A stretch of DNA of 64,000 bases from Nitrosomonas sp. (GCF_019752415.1 NZ_JAIEME010000035.1:1-64000), one strand, 5' to 3'. Counted from the stretch's first letter, positions 39,638 through 51,389 are shown. The notes: generated from the sequence alone by a model not told the origin. Numbers and translations are program-made.

Positions 39638-40507
39638 TTAATGCGGATAGATGAAGAAATCGAGTGCAATCCCGGCAAACACCACCATCCCCACCCAATT
39701 ATTATGCAGGAATGCCTTAAAACAAAGCGCCCGATCGCGGTTACGGATCAGCGTATATTGATAGATGATGAGTCCCGTTGCCCCCATCAACCCGGCGTAA
39801 TAAGCCAGATTCATCTGCTGCAACTGCCCGATAATTAGCATGATCGCGATAAAACAGGCATGACACACCATCACGCCCAGCACATCAAAACGCCCAAAAG
39901 TAATTGCAGAAGTTTGGATACCGATTTTCAAATCGTCCGGCTTATCGACAATAGCATACGCCGTATCATACGCAATCACCCAAAACAGATTGGCCAGCAT
40001 CAAAATCCAGATGATCGGCGGCAAATTATCAGTTTGCGCGGCAAAAGCCATCGGGATACCAAAACTGAATGCAATCCCCAGATAGGCCTGCGGCATGGCG
40101 AAAAATCGCTTGGTAAACGGATACGTTCCGGCCAGGAATAATGCGGGTACCGAGAGCAGAATGGTCAATTGATTCAAAGGCAGAATCAGCAGGAATGCAG
40201 ATAAACTCAATCCGGCCGCCAGTAACAAAGCTTCTTTGGAACTGATCCGACCAGCCGCCATCGGACGATTCTTGGTACGCTCGACATGCGGGTCGATTTT
40301 ACGGTCGGCGTAGTCATTGATGACACAACCCGCCGAGCGCATCAGTATCGTGCCCAGAACAAAAATGATTAAAATTTGCCAATCAGGCAATCCCTGCGCG
40401 GCAAACCACAAGCCCCATAACATCGGCCACAACAACAGTAGAATGCCAATCGGTTTATCGAGCCGCATCAATTGCGCGTACGTTTGAATTCGATCTGCCA
40501 TGTTCAT
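39638..40507 (-). CDS. ubiA: 4-hydroxybenzoate polyprenyltransferase
   Basis: This inner-membrane protein has 289 residues and about nine helices. The two Asp-rich motifs that bind the prenyl diphosphate and magnesium are [19 protein letters not shown] (about 63-81) and [12 protein letters not shown]. It attaches the polyprenyl tail to 4-hydroxybenzoate. The start overlaps the ubiC stop by four bases (ATGA). Confidence 0.97.
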   Translation of the reverse strand: MNMADRIQTYAQLMRLDKPIGILLLLWPMLWGLWFAAQGLPDWQILIIFVLGTILMRSAGCVINDYADRKIDPHVERTKNRPMAAGRISSKEALLLAAGLSLSAFLLILPLNQLTILLSVPALFLAGTYPFTKRFFAMPQAYLGIAFSFGIPMAFAAQTDNLPPIIWILMLANLFWVIAYDTAYAIVDKPDDLKIGIQTSAITFGRFDVLGVMVCHACFIAIMLIIGQLQQMNLAYYAGLMGATGLIIYQYTLIRNRDRALCFKAFLHNNWVGMVVFAGIALDFFIYPH

Positions 40508-41046
40508 AACGGTAAATCCAGAATTGCCGGTAAAAATACTTCAGTCACTAAAATCGATTGTCCGTGCAACGTAAACAATGAGCGCCGCGCCCACAGATTC
40601 GCCGGTTTCTCTGGCAAACGAGTACAAGCGCGATCATAAAGAAAATGGCCGCGACTGACTTTTTTAAACTCTAGCGGTGTGCGCTTGATTCTTGGATTGG
40701 TAAACAAAACCGTGCCCAACGATTTATTGCCCAGCCCGCTCAGACCCCGCCATGCACCGCGTAAATTCTTGTGTGCCACCACCGAGTGTGCAAACACCAC
40801 CGGCGTATCACCACAATACAGATACACTTCGCGCACCATGGCTAATTCATTAGCACGCAACCCCATCACATCCAATTCATCCCCGTAAACCCTACTCAGC
40901 GACTGAAATACGCGTTTTACGCAAAATTGATCACAGCGGTCCTGTATGCGGCGCGTCAAAGACCCGCGATCCTGTAACCAGTTGCGTTGGTGATACGAAA
41001 CGGATGTTAACGCAGAATACCAGGCCAGCGGATGCGCTTTGATCAT
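40504..41046 (-). CDS. ubiC: Chorismate lyase
   Basis: The product has 180 residues. The pattern WLQDRGSLTRRI, REVYLYCGDTPVVFAHSV and LPARRSLF-like WARRSLFTLHGQSILVTEVFLP fits UbiC. It converts chorismate to 4-hydroxybenzoate and pyruvate, the entry to ubiquinone synthesis. It is the first gene of ubiC-ubiA-ubiD. Confidence 0.93.
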   Translation of the reverse strand: MIKAHPLAWYSALTSVSYHQRNWLQDRGSLTRRIQDRCDQFCVKRVFQSLSRVYGDELDVMGLRANELAMVREVYLYCGDTPVVFAHSVVAHKNLRGAWRGLSGLGNKSLGTVLFTNPRIKRTPLEFKKVSRGHFLYDRACTRLPEKPANLWARRSLFTLHGQSILVTEVFLPAILDLPL

Positions 41047-41435
41047 CGCGAAAAAGCTAAAAAATGGGATGGTTGCATGCTTGGAATTCTTAAACTGAGA
41101 TCCGGCAAGGTTATTTTGGGAATTGATGGAACGCGATTATACAACAGTCTCAAAGCGAGAATTGCAAAAGCCAGTCAATAGAAATCAGTTCGTGTACCGT
41201 ATTACCTATTACTGTATATGACCAAAGCAAGCAAGGCTGCAGGGTTGCCGATTTACCCGGAGCTAACTGCCAGATTAATGTCTCCAATCGCAATGGATAG
41301 CCTAACGTTCCACACATCGTATCCATGATAAACTTTGGAAGCCGCATCAATAGTGATGTGTGTATTTTTATACAATGGTTTATCCTAATAATTCAATTCA
41401 ATACAATAGAAGCATATGAAAAACATAGCATCATC
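41047..41435. other. Gap of about 390 bases without a supported gene
   Basis: Short open frames exist on both strands: a 66-codon one on the minus strand at 41150-41350 and a 32-codon plus-strand one from 41128. Neither has a ribosome binding site or a recognisable sequence. The region should hold the divergent promoters of ubiC and the lipoprotein gene, but I could not fix them. Confidence 0.4.
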
Positions 41436-42044
41436 ATGCTATTAATTGCGATGCCTTTGCTTTTGATTGGCTGTGCACACGACACTGATCGCCAAAAGGA
41501 TAAACAAAAAGCTGCTTTCAAACGAAGCTTAGAAGAAAATACCCATCAATGCAGAAAGAGCATCGAGACGGCAGAGCTCTCAAATGTTAAAAGCAAAATT
41601 CTCTGGGTATCCGGACTTAGCGAACCCACTACAGCAATGCAATCTGACGAGAATTTTATCCAGGAGAAAGAAAAACCAGAAATCGAGATGCTCTTTAAAA
41701 TTATTGATTTCTGCCAGAATATTTATCGCAGCACTATTACTTTATTTATAAATACTGAATACGGCGATCAGTTCAAAAAACACCTGTATGCAAAAAATAG
41801 TAACCTGAGCGATCTCAATGATGGCATGATCGCCTACGGTACCTATAATCGCCAAGAAACTGAGTTAGGCAAACAGTTAATCAGGGATTTACAATTTCTG
41901 GATGAACGATACCGATCCCAGGCCATGCGGCAACGTACATTGGAGCCACCCGTAGATTTTCAGCGGTCTTCTAATTTCTTGCCTTCTATATTTACGCAAT
42001 ACCTACTCCTTGAGCTTATCGCAGGGGCGCTGCTTATTTTGTAA
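41436..42044 (+). CDS. Putative lipoprotein, function unknown
   Basis: The product has 202 residues. The start MLLIAMPLLLIGCAHD has a hydrophobic stretch and a lipobox LLIGC, so Cys13 is probably lipidated. The mature part is hydrophilic and helical, with several Cys and many Glu/Lys residues, and ends in a hydrophobic tail (LLLELIAGALLIL) that may be a second membrane anchor. A longer frame from 41325 is possible but lacks a clean signal. I do not recognise the family. It is flanked by the divergent ubiC and the convergent bestrophin-like gene. Confidence 0.6.
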   Translation: MLLIAMPLLLIGCAHDTDRQKDKQKAAFKRSLEENTHQCRKSIETAELSNVKSKILWVSGLSEPTTAMQSDENFIQEKEKPEIEMLFKIIDFCQNIYRSTITLFINTEYGDQFKKHLYAKNSNLSDLNDGMIAYGTYNRQETELGKQLIRDLQFLDERYRSQAMRQRTLEPPVDFQRSSNFLPSIFTQYLLLELIAGALLIL

Positions 42045-42150
42045 ACTGCTCCTAATCACGAACACAGCATTGACACACCGCTCTGGCGCACATCCACTTC
42101 ATCTGGTTGAATTTGCTAGTTAATTACACGCCCATGATTATTTGCTGTCC

Positions 42151-43083
42151 TTACAGCAAAATATCATTCTCAGGTTTAAGCGCCTCTGGACGATCCGGAT
42201 CACCGATCAGTTCCAGCAAATTAATTTCAATATTTCTCGAAATCGCAGTCAGCGGCAGGTCATTAGGTTGCAAGCCAAACGGATTCTCAATTTCATCGCC
42301 GATGGCATCCAGCTCAAAAAAAGCATAGGAAATCAACAGTACAACAACCGGTGTCAACACGCCGGTTGTTTCAACCAATCCAAACGGCAGAGCAAGACAG
42401 TAGGAAGCCACAATGCGGTGAATCAATACGGAATAGCTGAAAGGTATCGGGGTGTTTTTAATTCGTTCGCAAGCACCAAGGATATTGGTCAATTCATTGA
42501 GCTGAGCATCCATAAACGGAAAACTACGTTCACTCAACCAGCGCCGATCTCGTGCGACAGCCAGATCTCGCCCTAATAGCTGTAGAATCGCAAGCGGCCG
42601 GTGTTTGGATTCAACAACACTGGTCCAATCTTCGGATGGTAGAAATTTTTTAATTTCCTCTGCAGTTTCTTCATTCCGCAAGTGACAGCGCAATGCATGC
42701 ACATATGCAATTAAACGTTTGACAAGAACTTCCCGGAAATGCTGCAATTCCTCGGCATCATGGGAAGAATCGATCACAAAGCAAGCCTGCCGTGTCAGGT
42801 TGCGTGACGTATTAACCAACGCCCCCCAGAGTTTGCGTCCTTCCCAGAATTTGTCGTAGGAGGCGTTGTTACGAAAACCGAGAAAAATACCTAATGCAAC
42901 ACCGATCAAAGTAAACGGCGTTGTCGTAAGCGTATATTCTTGGATGTGGTAATACAGTTCGACGTAAGTAACGATAATCGCGACAACTGTCACCGCGAGA
43001 ATCCGCGGCCAAGTTTCCATAAAACTGCTGCCCCTGAAGTGAAACAGCAAGCGCACCCATGAAACTTTATCCTTAACAATCAC
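42151..43083 (-). CDS. Bestrophin-like membrane protein (UPF0187)
   Basis: The product has 310 residues. Helices near 25-70 and 210-250, the motif GFRNNASYDKFWEGRKLWGALVN and the C-terminal DAIGDEIENPFGLQPNDLPL are shared by bacterial bestrophins (YneE type). Homologues form pentameric ion channels. Ion selectivity is not readable here. An eight-base perfect hairpin (TTTGCTGT/ACAGCAAA, 42141-42160) overlaps its stop codon but has no T-run. The start ATG 43083 lacks a strong ribosome binding site. Confidence 0.9.
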   Translation of the reverse strand: MIVKDKVSWVRLLFHFRGSSFMETWPRILAVTVVAIIVTYVELYYHIQEYTLTTTPFTLIGVALGIFLGFRNNASYDKFWEGRKLWGALVNTSRNLTRQACFVIDSSHDAEELQHFREVLVKRLIAYVHALRCHLRNEETAEEIKKFLPSEDWTSVVESKHRPLAILQLLGRDLAVARDRRWLSERSFPFMDAQLNELTNILGACERIKNTPIPFSYSVLIHRIVASYCLALPFGLVETTGVLTPVVVLLISYAFFELDAIGDEIENPFGLQPNDLPLTAISRNIEINLLELIGDPDRPEALKPENDILL

Positions 43084-43575
43084 AGCAGTAATAATTCCTT
43101 ATCTGGTTCATCTTTGTGACATCAATCTGGCTATCAGTATTCCCGCAGGAAACGCAGAACCTAAAGTACGACAGCGCATTATTCATGAAGTTATTCAGGT
43201 GGGGGATCGATTGTACCAAATATTTGCAATAGATAAATAGCGCTTCAGATAATATAGACTCTGTCAATAGTAAAAATGTACTGTATAATAAAGTTGATAT
43301 ATCACTGTTAGAAAAACGATTTTTACATTAATGTAGCACAGCAATCGCGTTGCTGTGTAATTTAAAATAATAATCGGTATATTATTAATACTAGAAAGTG
43401 GATTCTGAATTTTGTATTCAAATATGCTGTTTGACGATTTGGATTCATGACCCAAGAACTAAAAGTAATTAAGACTTATTTGGCCAAGTCATTATTTATA
43501 AGTTTATTTATTTTCATGGAAATGCACAGAAGATTAGTTAGAACGTAATATTAATTAAATTTAAGGAGATTCAAA
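43084..43575. other. AT-rich gap upstream of the RTX gene
   Basis: No gene is supported. The minus-strand frames at 43073-43455 are AT-rich noise. TATAAT near 43284 and TTGACG near 43436 are isolated promoter-like boxes without a proper partner. The last bases hold the RTX gene's ribosome binding site AAGGAG at 43563. Confidence 0.4.
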
Positions 43576-44970
43576 ATGGCAAATATCAATGGTACAGTTG
43601 GAGCAGATACAATCACTCCAGGTTTTGTTTCACCGGGCGTTGTCGGTGGTCTACCAACCTTCGCTAACGACACGATTAACGGTTTTGCTGGCGATGATAC
43701 TATTAATAGTGGTGGTGGCAATGATTTAGTATTCGGTGGCAACGACAATGACAATATCAATGGGGGTTCGGGTAATGACACTCTCAATGGTGGTGCAGGT
43801 AATGACACCATCAACGGCGCTGATGGCGATGATCTTATCAATGGTGACGGCGGCAACGACACTCTGAACGGTGGCAATGGCAATGACACTATCAATGGGG
43901 GTGCAGGCATTGACATTCTCAATGGTGGTGCAGGCACTGATCAGTTATCGGGTGGTGACGGAAACGACAATATTACTTCCGATGGAGACGGTGGAACTTA
44001 TAACGGAGATGCGGGCAATGACATCCTATTTTCAGGTATTGGCGGTGAAACCATGGACGGTGGAACTGGAATTGATACCATTGATCACCGTGCCTATAAT
44101 GGAAACTATATTTTCAATATGGCAACCGGGCTGACAAACTTTGTTGGTGAACTCTACACTAATTTTGAGAAAGTCCGCATGGGCAATGGTAATGACACCG
44201 TTACCGGCAATGCGGCTGACAACACGATCTTCGGCGGGGGGGGCGATGATACGCTGACCGGTGGTGCCGGTGTTGACACAATCAATGGCGAGGATGGAAA
44301 CGACACGATTACTTCCGATGGCGATGGTGGAACCTATAATGGGGGGGCCGGTAATGATTTCATGAAATCATCAAGTTTCGGCTTTGAAACCATGATTGGC
44401 GGAACCGGGTTTGATGCGATTGATCATCGCGCCTTTAATGGAAACTATGTTTTCAATATGGCAACCGGACTAACAAACTTTGCCGGTGAAAGTTTCACAG
44501 GTTTCGAGAGCGCCTTTATGGGCAGTGGCAATGACACCGTCACCGGCAATTCCGCTAGTAACACAATCCAAGGAGGTCAGGGTGATGACACCCTGAACGG
44601 TGGCGCCGGTAACGATATCGTTGATGGTGAAATCGGCAATGACATTCTTATTGCTGGAGCGGGTCAAGATACGCTGCTGGGTGGATTTGGCGCAGATACA
44701 TTCGATTTTAACTCAGTGACTGACAGCTCAGTCGTAGCGCCGGATGTAATTGGTGATTTCAACTGGAATAGTGAAGGCGACATAATTGATCTTTCAAGCA
44801 TTGATGCGGATGTTACTGTGGCTGGAAATCAAGCATTTACGCTTGCGCAACTAACATTTAACAGTGGTGCGGAAACATTATACGCGGATGTGACTGGTGG
44901 AGCAGATCTCTTAATAAACTTGCCTTTTATAGAAGTTGGTTTTGTAACTAACACTAATATAATTCTGTAA
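43576..44970 (+). CDS. RTX calcium-binding repeat protein, probable type I secretion substrate
   Basis: This very acidic protein has 464 residues and no N-terminal signal peptide. Glycine-rich nonapeptides (GGxGxDxLx, for example GGSGNDTLN, GGAGNDTIN) run from about 38 to 135, 205-248 and 318-372. They form calcium-binding parallel beta-rolls. The C-terminal part (DVIGDFNWNSEGDIIDLSSI, about 398-417) matches the M10/serralysin C-terminal domain used for type I secretion, though the last residues (TNTNIIL) are hydrophobic as such signals often are. No enzyme domain is present, so it may be a surface or matrix protein. No type I ABC exporter gene is nearby. The ribosome binding site AAGGAG is clear. 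Confidence 0.88.
   Translation: MANINGTVGADTITPGFVSPGVVGGLPTFANDTINGFAGDDTINSGGGNDLVFGGNDNDNINGGSGNDTLNGGAGNDTINGADGDDLINGDGGNDTLNGGNGNDTINGGAGIDILNGGAGTDQLSGGDGNDNITSDGDGGTYNGDAGNDILFSGIGGETMDGGTGIDTIDHRAYNGNYIFNMATGLTNFVGELYTNFEKVRMGNGNDTVTGNAADNTIFGGGGDDTLTGGAGVDTINGEDGNDTITSDGDGGTYNGGAGNDFMKSSSFGFETMIGGTGFDAIDHRAFNGNYVFNMATGLTNFAGESFTGFESAFMGSGNDTVTGNSASNTIQGGQGDDTLNGGAGNDIVDGEIGNDILIAGAGQDTLLGGFGADTFDFNSVTDSSVVAPDVIGDFNWNSEGDIIDLSSIDADVTVAGNQAFTLAQLTFNSGAETLYADVTGGADLLINLPFIEVGFVTNTNIIL
43979..44572 (+). repeat. Internal duplication in the RTX gene
   Basis: Residues about 135-220 and 247-332 are near copies (SDGDGGTYNG, IDHRA.NGNY, FNMATGLTNF, GNDTVTGN) offset by 336 bases. The DNA is also closely similar, so the duplication is fairly recent or conserved by gene conversion. 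The module between the nonapeptides (about 60 residues, IDHRA...FEKVRMG) is not itself RTX-like. Confidence 0.85.
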
Positions 44971-45031
44971 ACAACCAACAGCCCCGTGGTAAGACCTCTA
45001 CGGGGAATCGTCAGTGAAGCTGTACAAACTC

Positions 45032-45065
45032 AACCTTTGGCGCTTTATCAATCGCGCCAAAGGTT
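45032..45065. terminator. Hairpin between the RTX gene and recG
   Basis: AACCTTTGGCGC (45032-45043) pairs perfectly with GCGCCAAAGGTT (45054-45065) around a ten-base loop. A weaker hairpin CCCCGT/ACGGGG lies at 44982-45005. The genes converge here, so this is probably a two-way terminator, although T-runs are short. Confidence 0.6.
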
Positions 45066-45088
45066 TGATAACACATCAGCGCACGTGA

Positions 45089-47167
45089 TCATACGCGCAA
45101 ATATTCTGTCTTATCACCCAACCAGCGCGCGATATGCCGCTGTGCAAACTCCACATAATTATTTAACATCTCATCTGCCGTGGCTTGTGCCGCTAAAAGT
45201 AATTCGCCGTCTTGCTCCAAATCGGCAAAACGCAACATCGGCACCCCACTCTGACGTGCGCCAAGAAACTCGCCGGGCCCTCTCAACTGTAAATCCTGGC
45301 GGGCAATTTCAAATCCATCCGTGTGTTCAAAAATGATTTTGAGGCGCTTACGGGCAATTTCTGATAAAGGCTGTTGAAATAGTAGAATACAAATACTGGC
45401 CTCCGATCCTCGCCCGACACGGCCGCGCAACTGATGTAACTGTGACAACCCCATGCGCTCGGCATTTTCAATCACCATTAGCGATGCATTCGGCACATCC
45501 ACACCCACCTCGATGACTGTGGTGGCGACCAGCAATTGAATCTCTCCTCGCTTAAAGGATGCCATTACCGTTGTTTTTTCCTGCGTCGATAAGCGCCCAT
45601 GCACCAAACCGACACTCAAATCTGGGAATTCTTTGCTCAAACTTTCATACGTTTCCATCGCCGTTTGCAGCTGCAAGGTTTCTGATTCTTCAATTAATGG
45701 GCATACCCAATATACTTGTTTGCCTTGCTGGCAGGCATGCTGAATGCGTGCGATGATTTCGTCACGGCGATTGTCGGCGATTAATTTGGTTACGATCGGC
45801 GCCCTACCCGGGGGCAGCTCATCAATGACCGACACATCCAGATCGGCAAAATAACTCATCGATAGCGTACGCGGAATCGGTGTGGCGCTCATCATTAATT
45901 GATGCGGCACCGTATTGGATAGCGAGCCTTTCATGCGTAGCGCCAGGCGTTGATGTACGCCAAATCGGTGCTGCTCATCAATGATCGCCAGTCCCAATTG
46001 ATGAAATGTCACTTGATCTTGAAACAAAGCATGCGTCCCTACCGCAAGCTGCGCCGTACCCAACGCGATATCATCCAACGCCGCTTGCTTTTGTTTCTTC
46101 TTCTGGCTGCCGGACAACCAGACAACTCTTATCCCTAATGGATTAAACCAAGCCGATAATTTCTGGAAATGCTGTTCGGCTAGGATTTCGGTCGGTGCCA
46201 TCAGTGCCGCCTGAAAACCATTCTCTATGGCCTGCAAGGCAGCCAATGCCGCCACGATTGTTTTGCCGCTGCCGACATCGCCTTGCAATAAGCGCTGCAT
46301 GGGATGGGCGGCAGCCAGATCTCGGCTGATTTCAACGGATACTTTGATTTGTGCTGTGGTCAGTTCAAACCCAAGCTGCTTGAGAAGCAATTTTTCCAGC
46401 TTGTGCTTTTGCATTAGCACCGGAGCGGAGTGGCTGCGCCGCTGCCGGTAGTGCAAGCGCATGGATAATTGCTGCGCCAATAACTCATCAAACTTAATAC
46501 GCCGCCATGCCGGATGTGTGCGTGCTTGCAAAGCTTCTACCGATACATCGGGGGGCGGATTATGCAAGCACATCACACTCTCCTTTAAACCTGTCAGCCG
46601 GTGTTTTTGAATGATTTTTTCAGGCAAAGTCTCAGTCAAAGCCTGCGTCTTTTGTACATCTTGCAAAACTTTCCCGATCAACTTACCTAAAATCTTCTGT
46701 GTCAGGCCCGCCGTAATGGGATAAATTGGTGTCATCGATTCTGCCAGAGACTCGCCTTCACGAACAATGCGGCATTTGGGATGCACCATTTCCGCACCGA
46801 AGAAACCGCTGCGAATCTCGCCCAACAGCCTCACGCGTTTCCCCACTGCATAGGTTTTTATCTGACTGCCATAGAAATTCAGAAAACGCATGACCAAGAT
46901 GCCGCTGTTGTCTTCAACCTGGCAAACCAGTTGCCGTCTGGGACGAATCACCACTTCGGTATGAATAATCACGCCCTCGACCTGCACCACTTGTCCTGAT
47001 GGCGCATCACTGATTGGAAACAGATGCGTTTCATCTTCATAACGAATCGGCAGGTGCAGTAACAAGTCCAGTTCACTGCAAATACCTAAACGGGATAATT
47101 TTTCCTGTACATTAGCACTAACAGTCATTGCGAGGTTAGGCAATATTGAATCCGCCGATTGACTCAA
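45089..47167 (-). CDS. recG: ATP-dependent DNA helicase RecG
   Basis: The product has 692 residues. It has an N-terminal wedge domain (OB-fold, about 60-150), helicase motif I LLQGDVGSGKTIVAAL, motif II IIDEQHRFG, motif III MSATPIPRTL and motif VI QLRGRVGRGSEAS. The end LRFADLEQDGELL is RecG-specific. It remodels stalled replication forks and Holliday junctions. The stop of ridA lies four bases upstream of its start. Confidence 0.97.
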   Translation of the reverse strand: MSQSADSILPNLAMTVSANVQEKLSRLGICSELDLLLHLPIRYEDETHLFPISDAPSGQVVQVEGVIIHTEVVIRPRRQLVCQVEDNSGILVMRFLNFYGSQIKTYAVGKRVRLLGEIRSGFFGAEMVHPKCRIVREGESLAESMTPIYPITAGLTQKILGKLIGKVLQDVQKTQALTETLPEKIIQKHRLTGLKESVMCLHNPPPDVSVEALQARTHPAWRRIKFDELLAQQLSMRLHYRQRRSHSAPVLMQKHKLEKLLLKQLGFELTTAQIKVSVEISRDLAAAHPMQRLLQGDVGSGKTIVAALAALQAIENGFQAALMAPTEILAEQHFQKLSAWFNPLGIRVVWLSGSQKKKQKQAALDDIALGTAQLAVGTHALFQDQVTFHQLGLAIIDEQHRFGVHQRLALRMKGSLSNTVPHQLMMSATPIPRTLSMSYFADLDVSVIDELPPGRAPIVTKLIADNRRDEIIARIQHACQQGKQVYWVCPLIEESETLQLQTAMETYESLSKEFPDLSVGLVHGRLSTQEKTTVMASFKRGEIQLLVATTVIEVGVDVPNASLMVIENAERMGLSQLHQLRGRVGRGSEASICILLFQQPLSEIARKRLKIIFEHTDGFEIARQDLQLRGPGEFLGARQSGVPMLRFADLEQDGELLLAAQATADEMLNNYVEFAQRHIARWLGDKTEYLRV

Positions 47168-47170
47168 TAT

Positions 47171-47560
47171 CTAGTGCTGTATAACCATCACCGCATCCAT
47201 TTCCACCAACGCACCCCGTGGCAACGCTTTGACACCGACTGCTGCACGTGCGGGGTAAGGCTGAGTAAAATAACCGGCCATGATTTCATTCACCAATGCA
47301 AAATTATCCAAGTCCGTCAGAAATATATTTAATTTCACAATGTCACTTAAACTACCGCCACTGGCTGTTGCCACAGCTTTCAGGTTTAAAAATACCTGCT
47401 GAATTTGTGCATCAATTCCACTGACCATCTGCATGCTTACCGCGTCCAACCCAATCTGACCGGATAAATAAACCGTATCACCGCCACTAACTCGAACTGC
47501 CTGTGAATAGGTACCGATTGCTTGCGGCGCATCTGCGGTTTGGATGATTTGCTTACTCAT
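47171..47560 (-). CDS. ridA: RidA-family enamine/imine deaminase
   Basis: The product has 129 residues. The pattern [20 protein letters not shown] and [24 protein letters not shown] holds the conserved Arg and Glu of the active site. RidA hydrolyses reactive enamines produced by PLP enzymes such as threonine dehydratase. Its gene precedes recG with a three-base gap. Confidence 0.94.
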   Translation of the reverse strand: MSKQIIQTADAPQAIGTYSQAVRVSGGDTVYLSGQIGLDAVSMQMVSGIDAQIQQVFLNLKAVATASGGSLSDIVKLNIFLTDLDNFALVNEIMAGYFTQPYPARAAVGVKALPRGALVEMDAVMVIQH

Positions 47561-47737
47561 TTTTTCTCCTGATGAATTTATTGAATACTTTTTTGTTATA
47601 GTAGGTACTACTGAACAAAGCCTTCAACGCTTTATTACGCTATGATGCAGTGAACTTGAGCGCATTTCAACCGGATAATTCCTGTTTGTCTGCATAGCCT
47701 CCACTCGGACAAGCATTTTATTAAAACTTTTATTTGA

Positions 47738-49003
<1,266 letters not shown>

Positions 49004-49011
49004 AAAAACCA

Positions 49012-49043
49012 AAAAGGCCTTTGCGGTTAAACAAAGGCCTTTT
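49012..49043 (+). terminator. Intrinsic terminator after murA
   Basis: AAAAGGCCTTTG (49012-49023) pairs perfectly with CAAAGGCCTTTT (49032-49043). Flanking A- and T-runs make it work in both directions, so it can also end the minus-strand gene at 49090. Confidence 0.9.
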
Positions 49044-49089
49044 AATTTACAGCATTAACTCATTGACCGTAGCGACCGGTCATAATCCA

Positions 49090-49704
49090 TTAAAATTTCG
49101 GCTGTTTGTAGCTCACAACGACGGTAGCAATTTTCTTATTTAATCCCATTACTGGAACAACCAGGATTTTTTTACCGTCGACATCGGACTTAACGGTTAC
49201 TTTCTGGAGATTAAGAATTTCCTTCGGAAATAATTCCACCCCTTTTGTTTCTTCCAGCCGTTTATCCGTTGAAACCAACAATTGGCCATCATCACCAATC
49301 AATACAACCCTTTCTGTATCTTTCATTTTGACGATTTCACTTAAGTATTGATCAATTTGATCAATATTATGACGAATCAACTCACCCCGCACTGCCCAGG
49401 ACAAAACCTGGCCAAAGCGTTCCTCTTCTTTCATATATTGCTGATCAGCGTATGCGCGGGCTTGCTGTGTAATCAACACGCGCTCACCCTCAAGTTTCTT
49501 GGCCATATCAGATTCCACTTTACTCACTGCGATGGTTTTCCAAAGAAAAATTACCACAATGACGCCGACGAGCATCACAGCATACTTAGCAGGAAACTGC
49601 ATGGTAGGAATTTTAGCCAAGATCTCAAATTTGGCGCTTAACATTGAAAAAAAAGTATTAACTGCGGATTGTTCATCTTGATTTTGTTTGTTCCGATCCG
49701 TCAT
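49090..49704 (-). CDS. Single-pass membrane protein with a periplasmic sensor-like domain
   Basis: The product has 204 residues. A cytoplasmic N-terminal tail (1-40) is followed by one membrane helix (about 43-62, AVMLVGVIVVIFLW), a coiled segment (65-105) and a compact alpha/beta domain (about 110-204) with VVLIGDDGQLLVSTDKR. That layout resembles the extracellular PDC or four-helix sensing domains of chemoreceptors, but no signalling domain is attached. It lies alone between murA and argH. No function is assigned. Confidence 0.65.
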   Translation of the reverse strand: MTDRNKQNQDEQSAVNTFFSMLSAKFEILAKIPTMQFPAKYAVMLVGVIVVIFLWKTIAVSKVESDMAKKLEGERVLITQQARAYADQQYMKEEERFGQVLSWAVRGELIRHNIDQIDQYLSEIVKMKDTERVVLIGDDGQLLVSTDKRLEETKGVELFPKEILNLQKVTVKSDVDGKKILVVPVMGLNKKIATVVVSYKQPKF

Positions 49705-49982
49705 GGATAACTCCTTGTGTATTTATGGGTAGTAGGGGAAAGCTCGAATTATCCACTAATCCTTAAGGAAGGAAAAGTGGCGTGTATCAATTAAATTTAC
49801 TAGCAAACGCTGCAGCTAAGATTAAATCTGAAGTGACATGGTTCTTATGATTTTGTTTCTACAAACTTGGCAGATAACATTCACCGTGCAAAAAATTGCA
49901 ATGCCGCAAAATGACCGGCTATGCGTTTATGTTTTATAATCGACGCTTCTCACGGCAGGAAATAAGGGATTATAGCAACACA

Positions 49983-51389
49983 ATGGATAATTACTCAGCA
50001 TTAGAAAAAGAAAATAATAAAAAAACCTGGTCCGGACGGTTCAATGAGCCGGTCTCGGCACTTGTGGCGCGCTATACCGCCTCTGTCGGTTTTGATCAGC
50101 GGTTGGCCGAATACGACATTCAGGGGTCACTGGCTCATGCACAAATGCTTACAGAGCAAGGAATTATCAGTAATGAAGACTTGCTAGATATCCAGCAAGG
50201 CTTAAATCAGATTCGTGATGAAATTCGTAATCAGCAATTTATTTGGTTGCTGGAACTAGAGGATGTGCATTTAAATATTGAGAAACGTTTGACTACTCTA
50301 GTCGGTGATGCCGGCAAACGCTTACATACCGGCCGTTCACGTAATGATCAAGTCGCTACCGACATCCGATTGTTTTTGCGCACTGCAATTGATGAAATCA
50401 TTGATTTGATCAAAGCCATGCAACACGCTTTATTAAATCTGGCGGAACAGCATATCCATACCGTTATGCCAGGTTTTACTCACCTTCAAGTCGCGCAGCC
50501 TGTTTCCTTTGGTCATCATCTAATGGCTTATTTTGAAATGTTGAAACGCGACATCGGACGATTAACTGATTGTAGAAAACGTGTGAATCAATTACCGCTG
50601 GGAGCAGCAGCACTGGCTGGCACCAGCTATCCGATCAATCGTGAACGGGTTGCAGAAATACTGGGTTTTGATGGGATTTGCGAAAACTCGTTGGATGCTG
50701 TTTCAGACCGGGATTTTGCCATTGAATTTACCGCTTGTGCAGCCCTGATCATGACCCATTTATCCCGCATGTCGGAAGAATTCATTTTATGGATGAATCC
50801 ATCGTTCGGCTTTATTCAATTAGCCGACCGGTTTTGTACCGGTTCTTCGATCATGCCGCAAAAAAAGAATCCGGACGTCCCTGAATTAGTACGCGGCAAA
50901 ACCGGTCGTATCAATGGCCATCTGGTTGCCCTGCTGACCTTGATGAAAGCACAGCCGCTCGCCTATAACAAGGACAACCAGGAAGACAAAGAACCGCTTT
51001 TTGATACTGTCGATACATTGACCGATACGTTACGGATCTATGCGGACATGCTCACCGGTGTTCGTGTTAACCAAGAAGCCATGCGCCACTCAGCATTACG
51101 TGGTTATGCCACAGCCACTGATCTGGCCGATTATTTGACTAAAAAAGGCATGCCTTTCCGCGATGCGCACGAGATTGTGGCAAAAGCAGTGCAATATGCG
51201 GAACAAAAAGGTTGCGATCTCGCTGATCTTGATCTGAATACGCTACAAAAATTTTCGCCACAGATTGAGCCAGACATTTTTGCTGTCTTGACGCTGGAAG
51301 GTTCAATGCAAAGCCGCAAGCACACCGGCGGAACAGCACCCGATCAAGTACAAAGAGCAATTAACCAAGCCAGGCAGTGGTTATCCTGA
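49983..51389 (+). CDS. argH: Argininosuccinate lyase
   Basis: This protein of the fumarase/aspartase superfamily has 468 residues. [12 protein letters not shown] carries the catalytic serine loop, and [14 protein letters not shown] and TWSGRF at the start are ArgH signatures. It splits argininosuccinate to arginine and fumarate. ATG 49983, with AAGGGA upstream, is chosen; a longer frame from 49896 begins before a TATAAT box at 49935-49940 that could be its promoter. Confidence 0.97.
   Translation: MDNYSALEKENNKKTWSGRFNEPVSALVARYTASVGFDQRLAEYDIQGSLAHAQMLTEQGIISNEDLLDIQQGLNQIRDEIRNQQFIWLLELEDVHLNIEKRLTTLVGDAGKRLHTGRSRNDQVATDIRLFLRTAIDEIIDLIKAMQHALLNLAEQHIHTVMPGFTHLQVAQPVSFGHHLMAYFEMLKRDIGRLTDCRKRVNQLPLGAAALAGTSYPINRERVAEILGFDGICENSLDAVSDRDFAIEFTACAALIMTHLSRMSEEFILWMNPSFGFIQLADRFCTGSSIMPQKKNPDVPELVRGKTGRINGHLVALLTLMKAQPLAYNKDNQEDKEPLFDTVDTLTDTLRIYADMLTGVRVNQEAMRHSALRGYATATDLADYLTKKGMPFRDAHEIVAKAVQYAEQKGCDLADLDLNTLQKFSPQIEPDIFAVLTLEGSMQSRKHTGGTAPDQVQRAINQARQWLS

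Noticed and set aside
41150-41350. Minus-strand frame of 66 codons
   Set aside because: No ribosome binding site, no recognisable motif, and coding bias is not convincing.
42141-42160. Perfect 8-bp hairpin at the end of the bestrophin-like gene
   Set aside because: Not listed as a terminator because it overlaps the stop codon and lacks a T-run in either direction.
43551-43937. Minus-strand frame with Pro/Leu/Ser repeats
   Set aside because: It is the antisense of the RTX nonapeptide repeats and merely mirrors their periodicity.
43700-43960. Short spaced repeats that might suggest a CRISPR array
   Set aside because: The repeats are 27-base codon repeats of the GGxGxDxxx motif within an open frame, with no unique spacers.
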